A DNA stretch of 64,000 nt. Origin: Streptomyces rishiriensis. Its GTDB lineage: Bacteria > Actinomycetota > Actinomycetes > Streptomycetales > Streptomycetaceae. The translations under genes and the position numbers were made by a program. Each line of letters begins with the position of its first letter. Position 1 is the stretch's first letter. Positions 8,511 through 16,461 of this stretch are shown here, piece after piece. Where the stretch lies: contig NZ_JAUSWV010000002.1 in assembly GCF_030815485.1 (NCBI RefSeq), positions 7,130,001-7,194,000 on the forward strand, given 5' to 3'. The notes beneath the pieces were generated by a model. It saw only the letters and a program-made list of their open reading frames with translations, did not search any database and had not been told where the DNA came from.

Positions 8511-9011
8511 GCCTCAGCCGCCGCTCGATGCCGGCGCCCCACCGGCGGTCGAGCGGTCGTCCAGAACCGCGCCCCGGTCCCCGCCCGTGGCCCGCCACGG
8601 GCGCCCTGCGGCCCCGTGGGTCCGGCCCCTGTGTCCGCCATGTGCCGCTGTGCCGCCGGGGACGAGCCCCGTCGTGCCGACGTCGGCGGGCGGCGACCGG
8701 CAGGGGCGCGCCGGGACGCGGTGGGCAATGTCCCGGATGTCGGCTCCTGGGGGCACGGTTTGTCGCCCGGGCCGCCGATCACCGATGATGATCTCGGCAA
8801 AGGCCGGTTCGAGCCGGTTCGAGTGGTGCTGCCGGATCGCGTCGATCGTGCCTGAACGGGCGGTGAACACGGCGTTCCCGGCATCCGATAGCCTCTGCCG
8901 ACATGCCGCCCGCCTGGCGCGACCACCGGTGAAGTCGCCGGTGCGGCCAAGGGGCGCCTCCATCGTGTACATGACCGGCGTGAACGCGCCGGACCCAGGG
9001 AGTGAGTTCGG

Positions 9012-10850
9012 TTGTCGACCGCCATCCTCACCGGCTCGCCGGTCCCCGGATCGTCGATCGAGGGCGACCTGCGGTCCCTCGGCTTCGACGTCCGGACCGC
9101 CTCCGACGCCGGTGAAGCCGAGGCCCTCCTCGCCGCCGTCCCCGGTGACCGGCGCGTCGCCGTCGTGGACGCCCGCTTCGTGGGTCACGAGCACGCGCTG
9201 CGCCTCGGTCTCACCGACCCCCGCTTCCCGCTCGGCGCGATCCCGGGCGCGGTGACCGCGCAGCCGGCCGGCCGCCAGGCCCTGACCCGCGCGATGGCCC
9301 GGGAGAACTCGGCGAGCGGCGGCGCCGCGCACGGGGGCGCTCCCGCGCGAACGAAGTCGAGCGCGGGGGACCTCGACAGCCTCGCCGACCGGGTCGTCGC
9401 CGCCCTCGACGCCGACGGCGTCGACGTGCACCGCCCCGAGCTGGGCAGTCTGGTCGCGGAGGTGCCCGCCGATCCGCAGGCCCGCAACGAGGCACGGCAG
9501 GCCGTCGCCGCCGTCGACGACGAGGCCGTCCGTCTGAAGTCCGCCGTGAAGGCCCGCGACGGCTTCTTCACGACGTACTGCATCAGTCCCTACTCGCGCT
9601 ACCTGGCCCGCTGGTGCGCACGCCGCGGCCTCACCCCCAACCAGGTCACCACCGCCTCGCTGATCACCGCGCTGATCGCGGCGGCCTGCGCGGCCACCGG
9701 CACCCGGGGCGGGTTCGTCGCGGCCGGCGTCCTGCTGATCGCGTCCTTCGTCCTGGACTGCACCGACGGCCAGCTCGCCCGCTACTCCCTGCAGTACTCC
9801 ACGCTCGGCGCCTGGCTCGACGCCACCTTCGACCGGGCCAAGGAGTACGCCTACTACGCGGGCCTCGCGCTCGGCGCGGCCCGGGGCGGCGACGACGTGT
9901 GGGCCCTCGCGCTGGGCGCGATGGTCCTGCAGACCTGCCGGCACGTCGTGGACTTCTCCTTCAACGAGGCCAACCACGACGCCACCGCCAACACCAGCCC
10001 CACCGCCGCCCTCTCCGACAAGCTGGACAGTGTCGGCTGGACGGTCTGGGTGCGGCGGATGATAGTCCTGCCCATCGGTGAACGATGGGCCATGATCGCC
10101 GTTCTCACCGCTGCCACCACCCCCCGCATCACCTTCTACGCGCTGCTCGTCGGCTGCGCGTTCGCGGCGGCCTACACCACGGCGGGCCGGGTCCTGCGCT
10201 CACTGACCCGCAAGGCCAGCCGGACGGACCGCGCGGCCCAGGCCCTGGCGGACCTCGCCGACAACGGCCCGCTCACCGGACTCCTGGTCCGCACGCTCCC
10301 CGCCGGCATCCGGATTCCGGCGCCGCTCGGCGCGGTCGTCGGCGTCCTGCTGCTGGTCCTCGCGGCCTCGCTCGACGGGCCGGGCTTCTCGCTCCTGCTG
10401 GCCGCCGTCCTGTACGTCCTGCTCTCCGCCGACGCCGTCCTGCGTCCCCTCAAGGGCGCCCTCGACTGGCTGGTCCCGCCGCTCTTCCGGGCCGGCGAGT
10501 ACTGCACCGTCCTCGTCCTCGCGGCCCGGGCCGATGCGGACGGAGCGCTTCCGGCGGCTTTCGGGCTCGTCGCCGCCGTCGCCTACCATCACTACGACAC
10601 GGTGTACCGCATCCGCGGCAACGCCGGAGCGCCGCCGGCCTGGCTGGTGCGCGCCATCGGGGGGCAGGACGGGCGCACGCTGCTCGTCTGCGTGCTGGCC
10701 GTGCTGCTCACCGCCTCGCAGTTCACGGTCGCGCTCACGGTCCTCGCCGTGGTCGTCGCCGTGGTGGTGCTCTTCGAGAGCATCCGCTTCTGGGTCGCCG
10801 CCCACCGGGCAGGCGCCCCGTCCGTACACGATGAAGGAGAACCCGCATGA
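9012..10850 (+). CDS. Large CDP-alcohol phosphotransferase membrane protein (612 aa)
   Basis: First gene of a seven-gene coupled set. TTG 9012 follows GGGAG. Residues 1-165 form a soluble alpha/beta region without a motif I recognise. The CDP-alcohol phosphotransferase motif D-x2-D-G-x2-A-R-x8-G-x3-D-x3-D is complete: D249, D252, G253, A256, R257, G266, D270, D274. The C-terminal 250 or so residues add further membrane helices, so the protein is about three times the usual 200-residue family size. The family transfers a phospho-alcohol from a CDP-alcohol to an acceptor hydroxyl at the membrane. The downstream nucleotidyltransferase could make the CDP donor. Identity of the alcohol is unknown. 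Confidence 0.85.
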   Translation: MSTAILTGSPVPGSSIEGDLRSLGFDVRTASDAGEAEALLAAVPGDRRVAVVDARFVGHEHALRLGLTDPRFPLGAIPGAVTAQPAGRQALTRAMARENSASGGAAHGGAPARTKSSAGDLDSLADRVVAALDADGVDVHRPELGSLVAEVPADPQARNEARQAVAAVDDEAVRLKSAVKARDGFFTTYCISPYSRYLARWCARRGLTPNQVTTASLITALIAAACAATGTRGGFVAAGVLLIASFVLDCTDGQLARYSLQYSTLGAWLDATFDRAKEYAYYAGLALGAARGGDDVWALALGAMVLQTCRHVVDFSFNEANHDATANTSPTAALSDKLDSVGWTVWVRRMIVLPIGERWAMIAVLTAATTPRITFYALLVGCAFAAAYTTAGRVLRSLTRKASRTDRAAQALADLADNGPLTGLLVRTLPAGIRIPAPLGAVVGVLLLVLAASLDGPGFSLLLAAVLYVLLSADAVLRPLKGALDWLVPPLFRAGEYCTVLVLAARADADGALPAAFGLVAAVAYHHYDTVYRIRGNAGAPPAWLVRAIGGQDGRTLLVCVLAVLLTASQFTVALTVLAVVVAVVVLFESIRFWVAAHRAGAPSVHDEGEPA

Positions 10851-11599
10851 TCGGCCTCGTGCTGGCGGCCGGCGCCGGACGGCGTCTGCGCCCCTACACC
10901 GACAGCCTGCCCAAGGCGCTGGTGCCGGTGGGGCCCGCGGGTATAGAGGGCGAGCCCACGGTGCTGGACCTGACGCTCGGCAACTTCGCCGAGATCGGTC
11001 TGACCGAGGTCGCGGTCATCGTCGGCTACCGCAAGGAGGCCGTGTACGAGCGCAAGGCGGCGCTGGAGGCGAAGTACGGCGTCAAGCTCACCCTCATCGA
11101 CAACGACAAGGCCGAGGAGTGGAACAACGCCTACTCGCTGTGGTGCGGGCGTGACGCCCTCAAGGACGGCGTGATCCTCGCCAACGGCGACACCGTCCAC
11201 CCCGTCTCCGTCGAGAAGACGCTGCTGGCCGCCCGCGGTGAGGGCAGGAGGATCATCCTCGCGCTCGACACCGTCAAGTCCCTCGCGGACGAGGAGATGA
11301 AGGTCGTCGTCGACCCGGGGAAGGGCATGACGAAGATCACCAAGCTGATGGACCCGGCCGAGGCCACCGGCGAGTACATCGGCGTCACCCTCATCGAGGG
11401 CGACGCCGCCCCCGAACTGGCCGACGCCCTCAAGACCGTGTGGGAGACCGACCCGCAGCAGTTCTACGAGCACGGGTACCAGGAGCTGGTGAACCGGGGC
11501 TTCCGTATCGACGTGGCGCCGATCGGCGACGTCAAGTGGGTCGAGATCGACAACCACGACGATCTCGCCCGTGGACGGGAGATCGCGTGCCAGTACTGA
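10847..11599 (+). CDS. Sugar/alcohol-phosphate nucleotidyltransferase
   Basis: The 250-residue NTP-transferase-fold enzyme starts at ATG 10847, overlapping the previous stop (ATGA). It has the nucleotide-binding signature LVLAAGAGRRLRPYT, the PKALVPV lysine segment, the metal Asp in ILANGDTVHP and a C-terminal VEIDNHDDLARG typical of cytidylyl/nucleotidyl transferases acting on phosphorylated small alcohols (choline, inositol, glycerol). Placement between a CDP-alcohol phosphotransferase and a glycerol-1-phosphate-dehydrogenase-like gene suggests it makes CDP-glycerol or a related CDP-polyol. The nucleotide preference (CTP) is inferred from context, not seen. Confidence 0.85.
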   Translation: MIGLVLAAGAGRRLRPYTDSLPKALVPVGPAGIEGEPTVLDLTLGNFAEIGLTEVAVIVGYRKEAVYERKAALEAKYGVKLTLIDNDKAEEWNNAYSLWCGRDALKDGVILANGDTVHPVSVEKTLLAARGEGRRIILALDTVKSLADEEMKVVVDPGKGMTKITKLMDPAEATGEYIGVTLIEGDAAPELADALKTVWETDPQQFYEHGYQELVNRGFRIDVAPIGDVKWVEIDNHDDLARGREIACQY

Positions 11600-12648
11600 C
11601 CCGGCTGATCCCCTCACCGGTCGTCGTGGACATCCGCCCGGGTGCCCTCGACGACCTGGTCGGGGTCCTCGCCGACGAGCGCATCTCGCACTCGGGCAAG
11701 CTCGCGATCGCCGTCAGCGGCGGTTCGGGCGCCCGGCTGCGCGAGCGCCTCACCCCGGCCCTGCCCGGCGCCACCTGGTACGAGGTCGGCGGCGGGACCC
11801 TCGACGACGCCGTCCAGCTGGCCACCGACATAAAGGCCGGCCACTTCGACGCGGTCGTCGGCCTGGGCGGCGGCAAGATCATCGACTGTGCGAAGTTCGC
11901 CGCGGCGCGGGTGGGCCTCCCGCTCGTCGCCGTACCCACGAACCTCGCGCACGACGGCCTGTGCTCGCCGGTCGCCACCCTCGACAACGACGCGGGCCGC
12001 GGCTCCTACGGGGTGCCCAATCCGATCGCCGTCGTGATCGACCTGGACGTCATCCGCGAGGCCCCGGTCCGCTATGTGCGGGCCGGCATCGGTGACGCCG
12101 TCTCCAACATCTCCGCCATCGCGGACTGGGAGCTCGCCAACCGGATCAAGGGCGAGAAGATCGACGGCCTCGCCGCCGCGATCGCCCGGCAGGCCGGCGA
12201 GGCGGTGCTGCGCCACCCGGGCGGCATCGGGGACACCGGCTTCCTCCAGGTGCTGGCCGAGGCGCTGGTGCTCAGCGGTGTCGCGATGTCGGTGTCGGGC
12301 GACTCCCGCCCGTCCTCCGGCGCGTGCCACGAGATCAACCACGCCTTCGACCTGCTCTTCCCCAAGCGGGCGGCCGCCCACGGCGAGCAGTGCGGACTCG
12401 GCGCGACCTTCGCGATGTTCCTGCGCGGAGCCCACGAGGAGTCGGCCCACATGGCCCAGGTGCTCCGACGCCACGGACTTCCGGTCCTGCCCGAGGAGAT
12501 CGGCTTCACGGTGGACGAGTTCGTCCGTGTCGTGGAGTTCGCTCCCGAGACCCGGCCCGGCCGCTACACGATCCTCGAACACCTCGACCTCAAGACCGAA
12601 CAGATCAAGGACATCTACGCCGACTATGTCAAGGCCATCGGTAGCTGA
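11587..12648 (+). CDS. Glycerol-1-phosphate dehydrogenase-like iron/zinc alcohol dehydrogenase
   Basis: 353 residues; GTG 11587 follows GGGAGA and overlaps the previous gene by 13 nt. NAD-binding GLGGGKIIDCAKFAA, substrate/metal segment VPTNLAHDGLCSP, then SGDSRPSSGACHEINHAFD and RAAAHGEQCGLG carry the Asp/His/His metal ligands of the glycerol-1-phosphate dehydrogenase group (archaeal EgsA, Bacillus AraM). Such enzymes reduce dihydroxyacetone phosphate to sn-glycerol-1-phosphate, the enantiomer opposite to that of bacterial phospholipids. If activity is conserved, this pathway would build on archaeal-type glycerol phosphate or a related polyol phosphate. No AraM partner such as PcrB is present. 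Confidence 0.85.
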   Translation: MPVLTRLIPSPVVVDIRPGALDDLVGVLADERISHSGKLAIAVSGGSGARLRERLTPALPGATWYEVGGGTLDDAVQLATDIKAGHFDAVVGLGGGKIIDCAKFAAARVGLPLVAVPTNLAHDGLCSPVATLDNDAGRGSYGVPNPIAVVIDLDVIREAPVRYVRAGIGDAVSNISAIADWELANRIKGEKIDGLAAAIARQAGEAVLRHPGGIGDTGFLQVLAEALVLSGVAMSVSGDSRPSSGACHEINHAFDLLFPKRAAAHGEQCGLGATFAMFLRGAHEESAHMAQVLRRHGLPVLPEEIGFTVDEFVRVVEFAPETRPGRYTILEHLDLKTEQIKDIYADYVKAIGS

Positions 12649-13405
12649 ACTCAGACCGGTCGTCCACCCTCCGGGGGTGAAGGACCGGCGCAGCGGTGAG
12701 CACTGGATGGGGCGCCTCTACATGCGTGAGGTGTCCCTGCGGGTCGACCGCTACCTGGTGAACACCAGGGTCACGCCCAACCAGCTCACGTACCTGATGA
12801 CCGTCTTCGGCGTGCTCGCGGCCCCGGCCCTGCTGGTGCCGGGGATCGCGGGCGCCGTGCTCGGCGTGGTGTGCGTCCAGATGTACCTGCTGCTGGACTG
12901 CGTCGACGGCGAGATCGCCCGCTGGAAGAAGCAGTACTCGCTCGGCGGGGTCTACCTGGACCGGGTCGGCGCGTATCTCACCGACGCCGCCGTCCTGGTC
13001 GGCTTCGGCCTGCGCGCCGCCGACCCGTGGGGCAGCGGGCGCGTCGACTGGCTCTGGGCCTTTCTCGGCACGCTGGCCGCGCTCGGCGCGATCCTGATCA
13101 AGGCCGAGACCGACCTCGTCGGCGTCGCCCGGCACCAGGGCGGTCTGCCGCCGGTCAAGGAGTCGGCGTCCGAACCGCGCTCCTCCGGGATGGCGCTGGC
13201 CCGCCGGGCGGCCTCGGCGCTCCAGTTCCACCGGCTGATCCTCGGCATCGAGGCGTCTGTGCTGATCCTGGTCCTGGCGGTCGTCGACCAGATGCGCGGC
13301 GACCTGTTCTTCACCCGGCTCGGTGTGGCCGTGCTGGCCGGCGTCGCGCTGCTCCAGACCCTGCTGCACCTGGTGTCCATCCTCGCGTCGAGCAGGCTGA
13401 AGTGA
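12626..13405 (+). CDS. Second CDP-alcohol phosphotransferase, catalytic motif altered (259 aa)
   Basis: ATG 12626 overlaps the upstream gene by 23 nt. About six membrane segments. The family motif is present as D91, D94, G95, A98, R99, G108, D112, but the last Asp (position 116), regarded as the catalytic base, is Ala (context YLDRVGAYLTD). D120 is the next acidic residue. The first Asp trio should still bind metal and CDP. So either a shifted base is used, the enzyme is specialised, or it is inactive and acts with the 612-residue paralogue. Region 1-40 is soluble, with conserved-looking PPGVKDRRSGEHW. GTGA overlap to the glycosyltransferase. Confidence 0.85.
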   Translation: MSRPSVAELRPVVHPPGVKDRRSGEHWMGRLYMREVSLRVDRYLVNTRVTPNQLTYLMTVFGVLAAPALLVPGIAGAVLGVVCVQMYLLLDCVDGEIARWKKQYSLGGVYLDRVGAYLTDAAVLVGFGLRAADPWGSGRVDWLWAFLGTLAALGAILIKAETDLVGVARHQGGLPPVKESASEPRSSGMALARRAASALQFHRLILGIEASVLILVLAVVDQMRGDLFFTRLGVAVLAGVALLQTLLHLVSILASSRLK

Positions 13406-14286
13406 GCGCGCCCGCGAAGGTCGGCGCGGTCGTCATCACCATGGGCAACCGCCCCGACGAGCTGCGCGCCCTGCTGGACTCGATCGCCAAGCAGGACGGC
13501 GACCGGGTCGAGGTGGTCGTGGTCGGCAACGGCTCGCCCGTACCGGACGTCCCCGAGGGCGTCAGGACCGTCGAACTGCCCGAGAACCTCGGCATCCCCG
13601 GCGGCCGCAACGTCGGCATCGAGGCCTTCGGCCCCAGCGGCCGGGACGTCGACATCCTGCTGTTCCTGGACGACGACGGCCTGCTGGCCCACCACGACAC
13701 GGCCGAGCTGTGCCGCCGGGCCTTCGAGGCCGACCCGAAGCTGGGCATCGTCAGCTTCCGGATCGCCGACCCGGAGACCGGGGTCACCCAGCGCCGCCAC
13801 GTACCCCGGCTGCGCGCCTCCGACCCGATGCGCTCCTCCCGGGTCACCACGTTCCTCGGGGGCGCCAACGCGGTGCGCACCAAGGTCTTCGCGGAGGTGG
13901 GCGGACTCCCCGACGAGTTCTTCTACGCCCACGAGGAGACCGACCTGGCATGGCGGGCCCTCGACGCGGGCTGGATGATCGACTACCGGTCCGACATGGT
14001 GCTGTACCACCCGACGACCGCGCCCTCGCGGCACGCGGTGTACCACCGCATGGTCGCCCGCAACCGGGTCTGGCTGGCCCGGCGCAACCTTCCCGCTCCG
14101 CTGGTCCCCGTCTATCTCGGGGTCTGGCTGCTGCTCACCCTGGCGCGCCGCCCCTCGGGGTCCGCGCTGAAGGCGTGGTTCGGCGGTTTCCGGGAAGGCT
14201 GGAGCACTCCGTGCGGACCTCGTAGGCCCATGAAGTGGCGTACGGTGTGGCGGCTGACCCGACTGGGCCGGCCCCCGGTGATCTGA
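13402..14286 (+). CDS. Family 2 glycosyltransferase
   Basis: 294 residues from GTG 13402 (GTGA overlap with previous stop). A GT-A fold enzyme: N-terminal VVITMGNRPDELRALLDSI, PENLGIPGGRNVGIEA (rhamnosyl-/galactofuranosyl-transferase-like), metal-binding FLDDDG, and FYAHEETDLAWRALDAGW, an HEE-x-DL-x-W acceptor-side motif. A C-terminal basic amphipathic stretch (about residues 235-290, RNRVWLARRNLPAPLVPV) suggests peripheral membrane contact. It would add sugar residues to the lipid-linked or phosphodiester product made by the preceding genes, on the cytoplasmic side, before export by the ABC pair. Donor sugar unknown. Confidence 0.88.
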   Translation: MSAPAKVGAVVITMGNRPDELRALLDSIAKQDGDRVEVVVVGNGSPVPDVPEGVRTVELPENLGIPGGRNVGIEAFGPSGRDVDILLFLDDDGLLAHHDTAELCRRAFEADPKLGIVSFRIADPETGVTQRRHVPRLRASDPMRSSRVTTFLGGANAVRTKVFAEVGGLPDEFFYAHEETDLAWRALDAGWMIDYRSDMVLYHPTTAPSRHAVYHRMVARNRVWLARRNLPAPLVPVYLGVWLLLTLARRPSGSALKAWFGGFREGWSTPCGPRRPMKWRTVWRLTRLGRPPVI

Positions 14287-14386
14287 CAAGCTCGTCCCTG
14301 AGGGCACCCCGGGCCGTACCGCGGGCCCCCCGGCTCATGCCGGCCTCGTCAAGGCTGCGCATCCCGAAGACGAAAGTTTCCTACCT

Positions 14387-15316
14387 GTGAGTGAGACAAC
14401 GCATGACGTCGGAGTCGTGGTGACTGCGCCTCCGTCGCCCGACGAGGGCCTCACGGCGGCACAGCTGGCCGCCAAGTACGGGCTGGCCGTGAGCGGCGCC
14501 CGGCCTCCGCTGCGGGAGTACGTCCGGCAGCTCTGGGGGCGCCGGCACTTCATCATGGCGTTCTCCCGGGCGAAACTGGCCTCCCAGTACAGCCAGGCCA
14601 AGCTCGGCCAGCTGTGGCAGGTGGCCACGCCGCTGCTGAACGCGGCCGTGTACTTCATGATCTTCGGCCTGCTGCTCAATGCCGGCCGGGGGATGTCGAA
14701 GGAGGTGTACATCCCCTTCCTCGTCACGGGCGTCTTCGTGTTCACCTTCACGCAGAGCTCGGTGATGACCGGCGTACGGGCGATCTCGGGCAACCTCGGC
14801 CTGGTCCGCGCCCTGCACTTCCCGCGTGCCTCACTGCCGATCTCGTTCGCCCTGCAGCAGCTCCAGCAACTGCTGTACTCGATGCTGGTGCTGTTCCTGG
14901 TCGTGATCGGCTTCGGCAGCTACCCGGACGCCTCCTGGGCGCTGATCGTCCCGGTGCTCGTCCTCCAGTTCTGCTTCAACTCCGGCCTGGCGCTCATCTT
15001 CGCCCGGGCCGGCGCGAAGACCCCGGACCTGGCGCAGCTGATGCCGTTCGTGATGCGGACCTGGATGTACGCGTCCGGCGTGATGTTCTCCATCCCCGTC
15101 TTCCTCGCGGACAAGCCGCAGTGGGTGGCCAACATCCTGCAGTGGAACCCGGCCGCCATCTACATGGACCTGATGCGCTTCGCGCTCATCGAGGAGTACG
15201 GCGCCGAGAACCTTCCCGCGCACGTCTGGGCGGTCGCCGGCGGCTGGGCCGTCCTCGTCGCCCTCGGCGGCTTCGTGTACTTCTGGCAGGCGGAGGAGAG
15301 GTACGGCCGTGGCTGA
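14387..15316 (+). CDS. ABC-2 type polysaccharide/teichoic acid export permease (TagG/Wzm-like)
   Basis: The 309-residue permease starts at GTG 14387, 100 bp after the glycosyltransferase. N-terminal cytoplasmic segment ending in LWGRRHFIMAFSRAKLASQYSQ, an amphipathic connector typical of TagG/Wzm, then six membrane helices. The set permease-ATPase (8-nt overlap with the next gene) forms an exporter that flips lipid-linked glycopolymers across the membrane. In Gram-positive bacteria the pair serves teichoic acid export. Its place after the phosphotransferase and glycosyltransferase genes supports a phosphopolymer cargo. Confidence 0.9.
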   Translation: MSETTHDVGVVVTAPPSPDEGLTAAQLAAKYGLAVSGARPPLREYVRQLWGRRHFIMAFSRAKLASQYSQAKLGQLWQVATPLLNAAVYFMIFGLLLNAGRGMSKEVYIPFLVTGVFVFTFTQSSVMTGVRAISGNLGLVRALHFPRASLPISFALQQLQQLLYSMLVLFLVVIGFGSYPDASWALIVPVLVLQFCFNSGLALIFARAGAKTPDLAQLMPFVMRTWMYASGVMFSIPVFLADKPQWVANILQWNPAAIYMDLMRFALIEEYGAENLPAHVWAVAGGWAVLVALGGFVYFWQAEERYGRG

Positions 15317-16097
15317 GCCGCTGTCGGGACAACGCATCCCCACCGTCATCGCCGACGAGGTCCACATCGTCTACCGCGTCAACGGCGCCAAGTCCGGCAA
15401 GGGCAGCGCCACCGCGGCGCTCAGCCGCATCGTCAGGCGGGGCTCCGACGACTCGGCCCGCGGGGTGCGCAAGGTGCACGCCGTGCGCGGTGTCTCCTTC
15501 GTCGCCCACCGCGGCGAGGCCATCGGCCTGATCGGCTCCAACGGCTCGGGCAAGTCCACGCTGCTGCGCGCCATCGCCGGTCTGCTGCCGCCGGAGAGCG
15601 GCAAGGTCTACACCGACGGCCAGCCCTCGCTGCTCGGCGTCAACGCGGCCCTGATGAACGACCTCACCGGCGAGCGGAACGTCACCCTCGGCGGGCTCGC
15701 GATGGGCATGTCCCGTGAGCAGATCAAGGAGCGCTACCAGGAGATCGTCGACTTCTCCGGCATCAACGAGAAGGGCGACTTCATCACCCTGCCGATGCGC
15801 ACCTACTCCTCGGGCATGCAGGCCCGGCTGCGCTTCTCCATCGCCGCCGCCAAGGACCACGACGTCCTGATGATCGACGAGGCGCTGGCCACCGGCGACG
15901 CGAAGTTCCGGGGGCGTTCCGAGGAACGCATCCGGGAGCTGCGCGAGCACGCCGGCACCGTGTTCCTGGTGAGCCACAGCAACAAGTCGATCAGGGACAC
16001 CTGCGACCGTGTGCTCTGGCTGGAACGCGGCGAACTCCGGCTGGACGGCCCGACCGAAGAGGTTCTGCGGGAGTACGAGAAGTTCTCGGGCAAGTAG
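15309..16097 (+). CDS. ABC transporter ATPase (TagH/Wzt-like)
   Basis: 262 residues from GTG 15309. Walker A GSNGSGKSTLL near residue 77, signature YSSGMQARLRF, Walker B DVLMIDEALATGD and H-loop VSHSNKSIRD. EALATGDAKF is typical of O-antigen and teichoic acid exporters. There is no extended C-terminal carbohydrate-binding domain as in Wzt proteins that recognise a capped glycan, so substrate selection probably lies in the permease or lipid linker. Ends 12 bp before a strong hairpin terminator, closing the 9.0-16.1 kb transcription unit. Confidence 0.93.
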   Translation: MAEPLSGQRIPTVIADEVHIVYRVNGAKSGKGSATAALSRIVRRGSDDSARGVRKVHAVRGVSFVAHRGEAIGLIGSNGSGKSTLLRAIAGLLPPESGKVYTDGQPSLLGVNAALMNDLTGERNVTLGGLAMGMSREQIKERYQEIVDFSGINEKGDFITLPMRTYSSGMQARLRFSIAAAKDHDVLMIDEALATGDAKFRGRSEERIRELREHAGTVFLVSHSNKSIRDTCDRVLWLERGELRLDGPTEEVLREYEKFSGK

Positions 16098-16108
16098 GGC
16101 GATTCGGC

Positions 16109-16142
16109 CAGGGCCCCGCCGGAACTGTCCGGTGGGGCCCTG
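16109..16142 (+). terminator. Terminator of the phosphopolymer/ABC export cluster
   Basis: CAGGGCCCCGCCGG (16109-16122) and CCGGTGGGGCCCTG (16129-16142) form a 14-bp stem with one G-U pair and a 6-nt loop, 12 nt after the ATPase stop codon. Confidence 0.8.
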
Positions 16143-16178
16143 CGTCTGCAAAGGAAGCGTCAACTCCGGTGCAAGTCA

Positions 16179-16204
16179 GGAATCTTGACGCCGATCGGTG
16201 CGTT
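16179..16204 (+). promoter_or_regulatory. Sigma-R-like promoter candidate before hopanoid operon
   Basis: GGAAT at 16179-16183 and GTT at 16202-16204 are separated by exactly 18 nt, matching the published GGAAT-N18-GTT consensus of the Streptomyces thiol-stress factor SigR. The same stretch contains TTGACG (16185-16190), but I see no good TANNNT hexamer 17-18 nt downstream of it. A start near 16210 would give a leader of about 190-250 nt. Confidence 0.4.
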
Positions 16205-16240
16205 GTTGTGATGTCCAGAACACCCCCGCGAACCGTGTCG

Positions 16241-16252
16241 CGTTGTACAACG
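16241..16252. promoter_or_regulatory. 12-bp perfect palindrome in hopanoid operon leader
   Basis: CGTTGTACAACG is a perfect 12-bp palindrome, about 30 bp downstream of the candidate SigR-like start and 155 bp before the first small ORF. It is a plausible repressor site; no regulator can be assigned. Confidence 0.4.
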
Positions 16253-16395
16253 TAAGCTGGACCGGCCCCCGAATCGCGCCAAGTGGGGCGAAAACGCGCA
16301 GTGCCCGCCGTCGGGGCCGCCGCGCGGGCGGTCGGGCGGCGTGTCCGAAATAGTGTGTATTGGGTCAGCAGTGTAGAACGGGAGATGTGACGGCG

Positions 16396-16461
16396 ATGGC
16401 TACGGAAACTCCCCAGCTCGACGCGAGCCGTGCCGTCCCCGCCCCGGGCGGTCGGCGATGA
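16396..16461 (+). CDS. 21-codon leader ORF coupled to hpnC
   Basis: ATG 16396, preceded by GGGAG, opens 21 codons (begins MATETPQLDAS, ends GGRR) and stops in TGA 16459-16461, which overlaps the hpnC ATG at 16458 (ATGA). This geometry supports translational coupling. It lacks obvious attenuation codons. It may be a chance ORF. Confidence 0.35.
   Translation: MATETPQLDASRAVPAPGGRR

Larger units (their letters stand above)
8364..9011. other. 648-bp intergenic region, no convincing gene
   Basis: The longest gene-free gap. It contains the CDF upstream region (G-tract 8431-8443), an 11-bp dyad (8474-8510) and then about 450 bp with no conserved-looking frame. Open frames here (for example 8466-8855 on the plus strand) have Arg/Pro/Ala-rich composition typical of chance frames in high-G+C DNA. 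GGGAG before TTG 9012 marks the next start. Confidence 0.5.

Noticed and set aside
8466..8855. 129-codon open frame in the 648-bp gap
   Set aside because: Arg/Pro/Ala-rich composition, no ribosome site, no motif; typical chance frame in high-G+C DNA.
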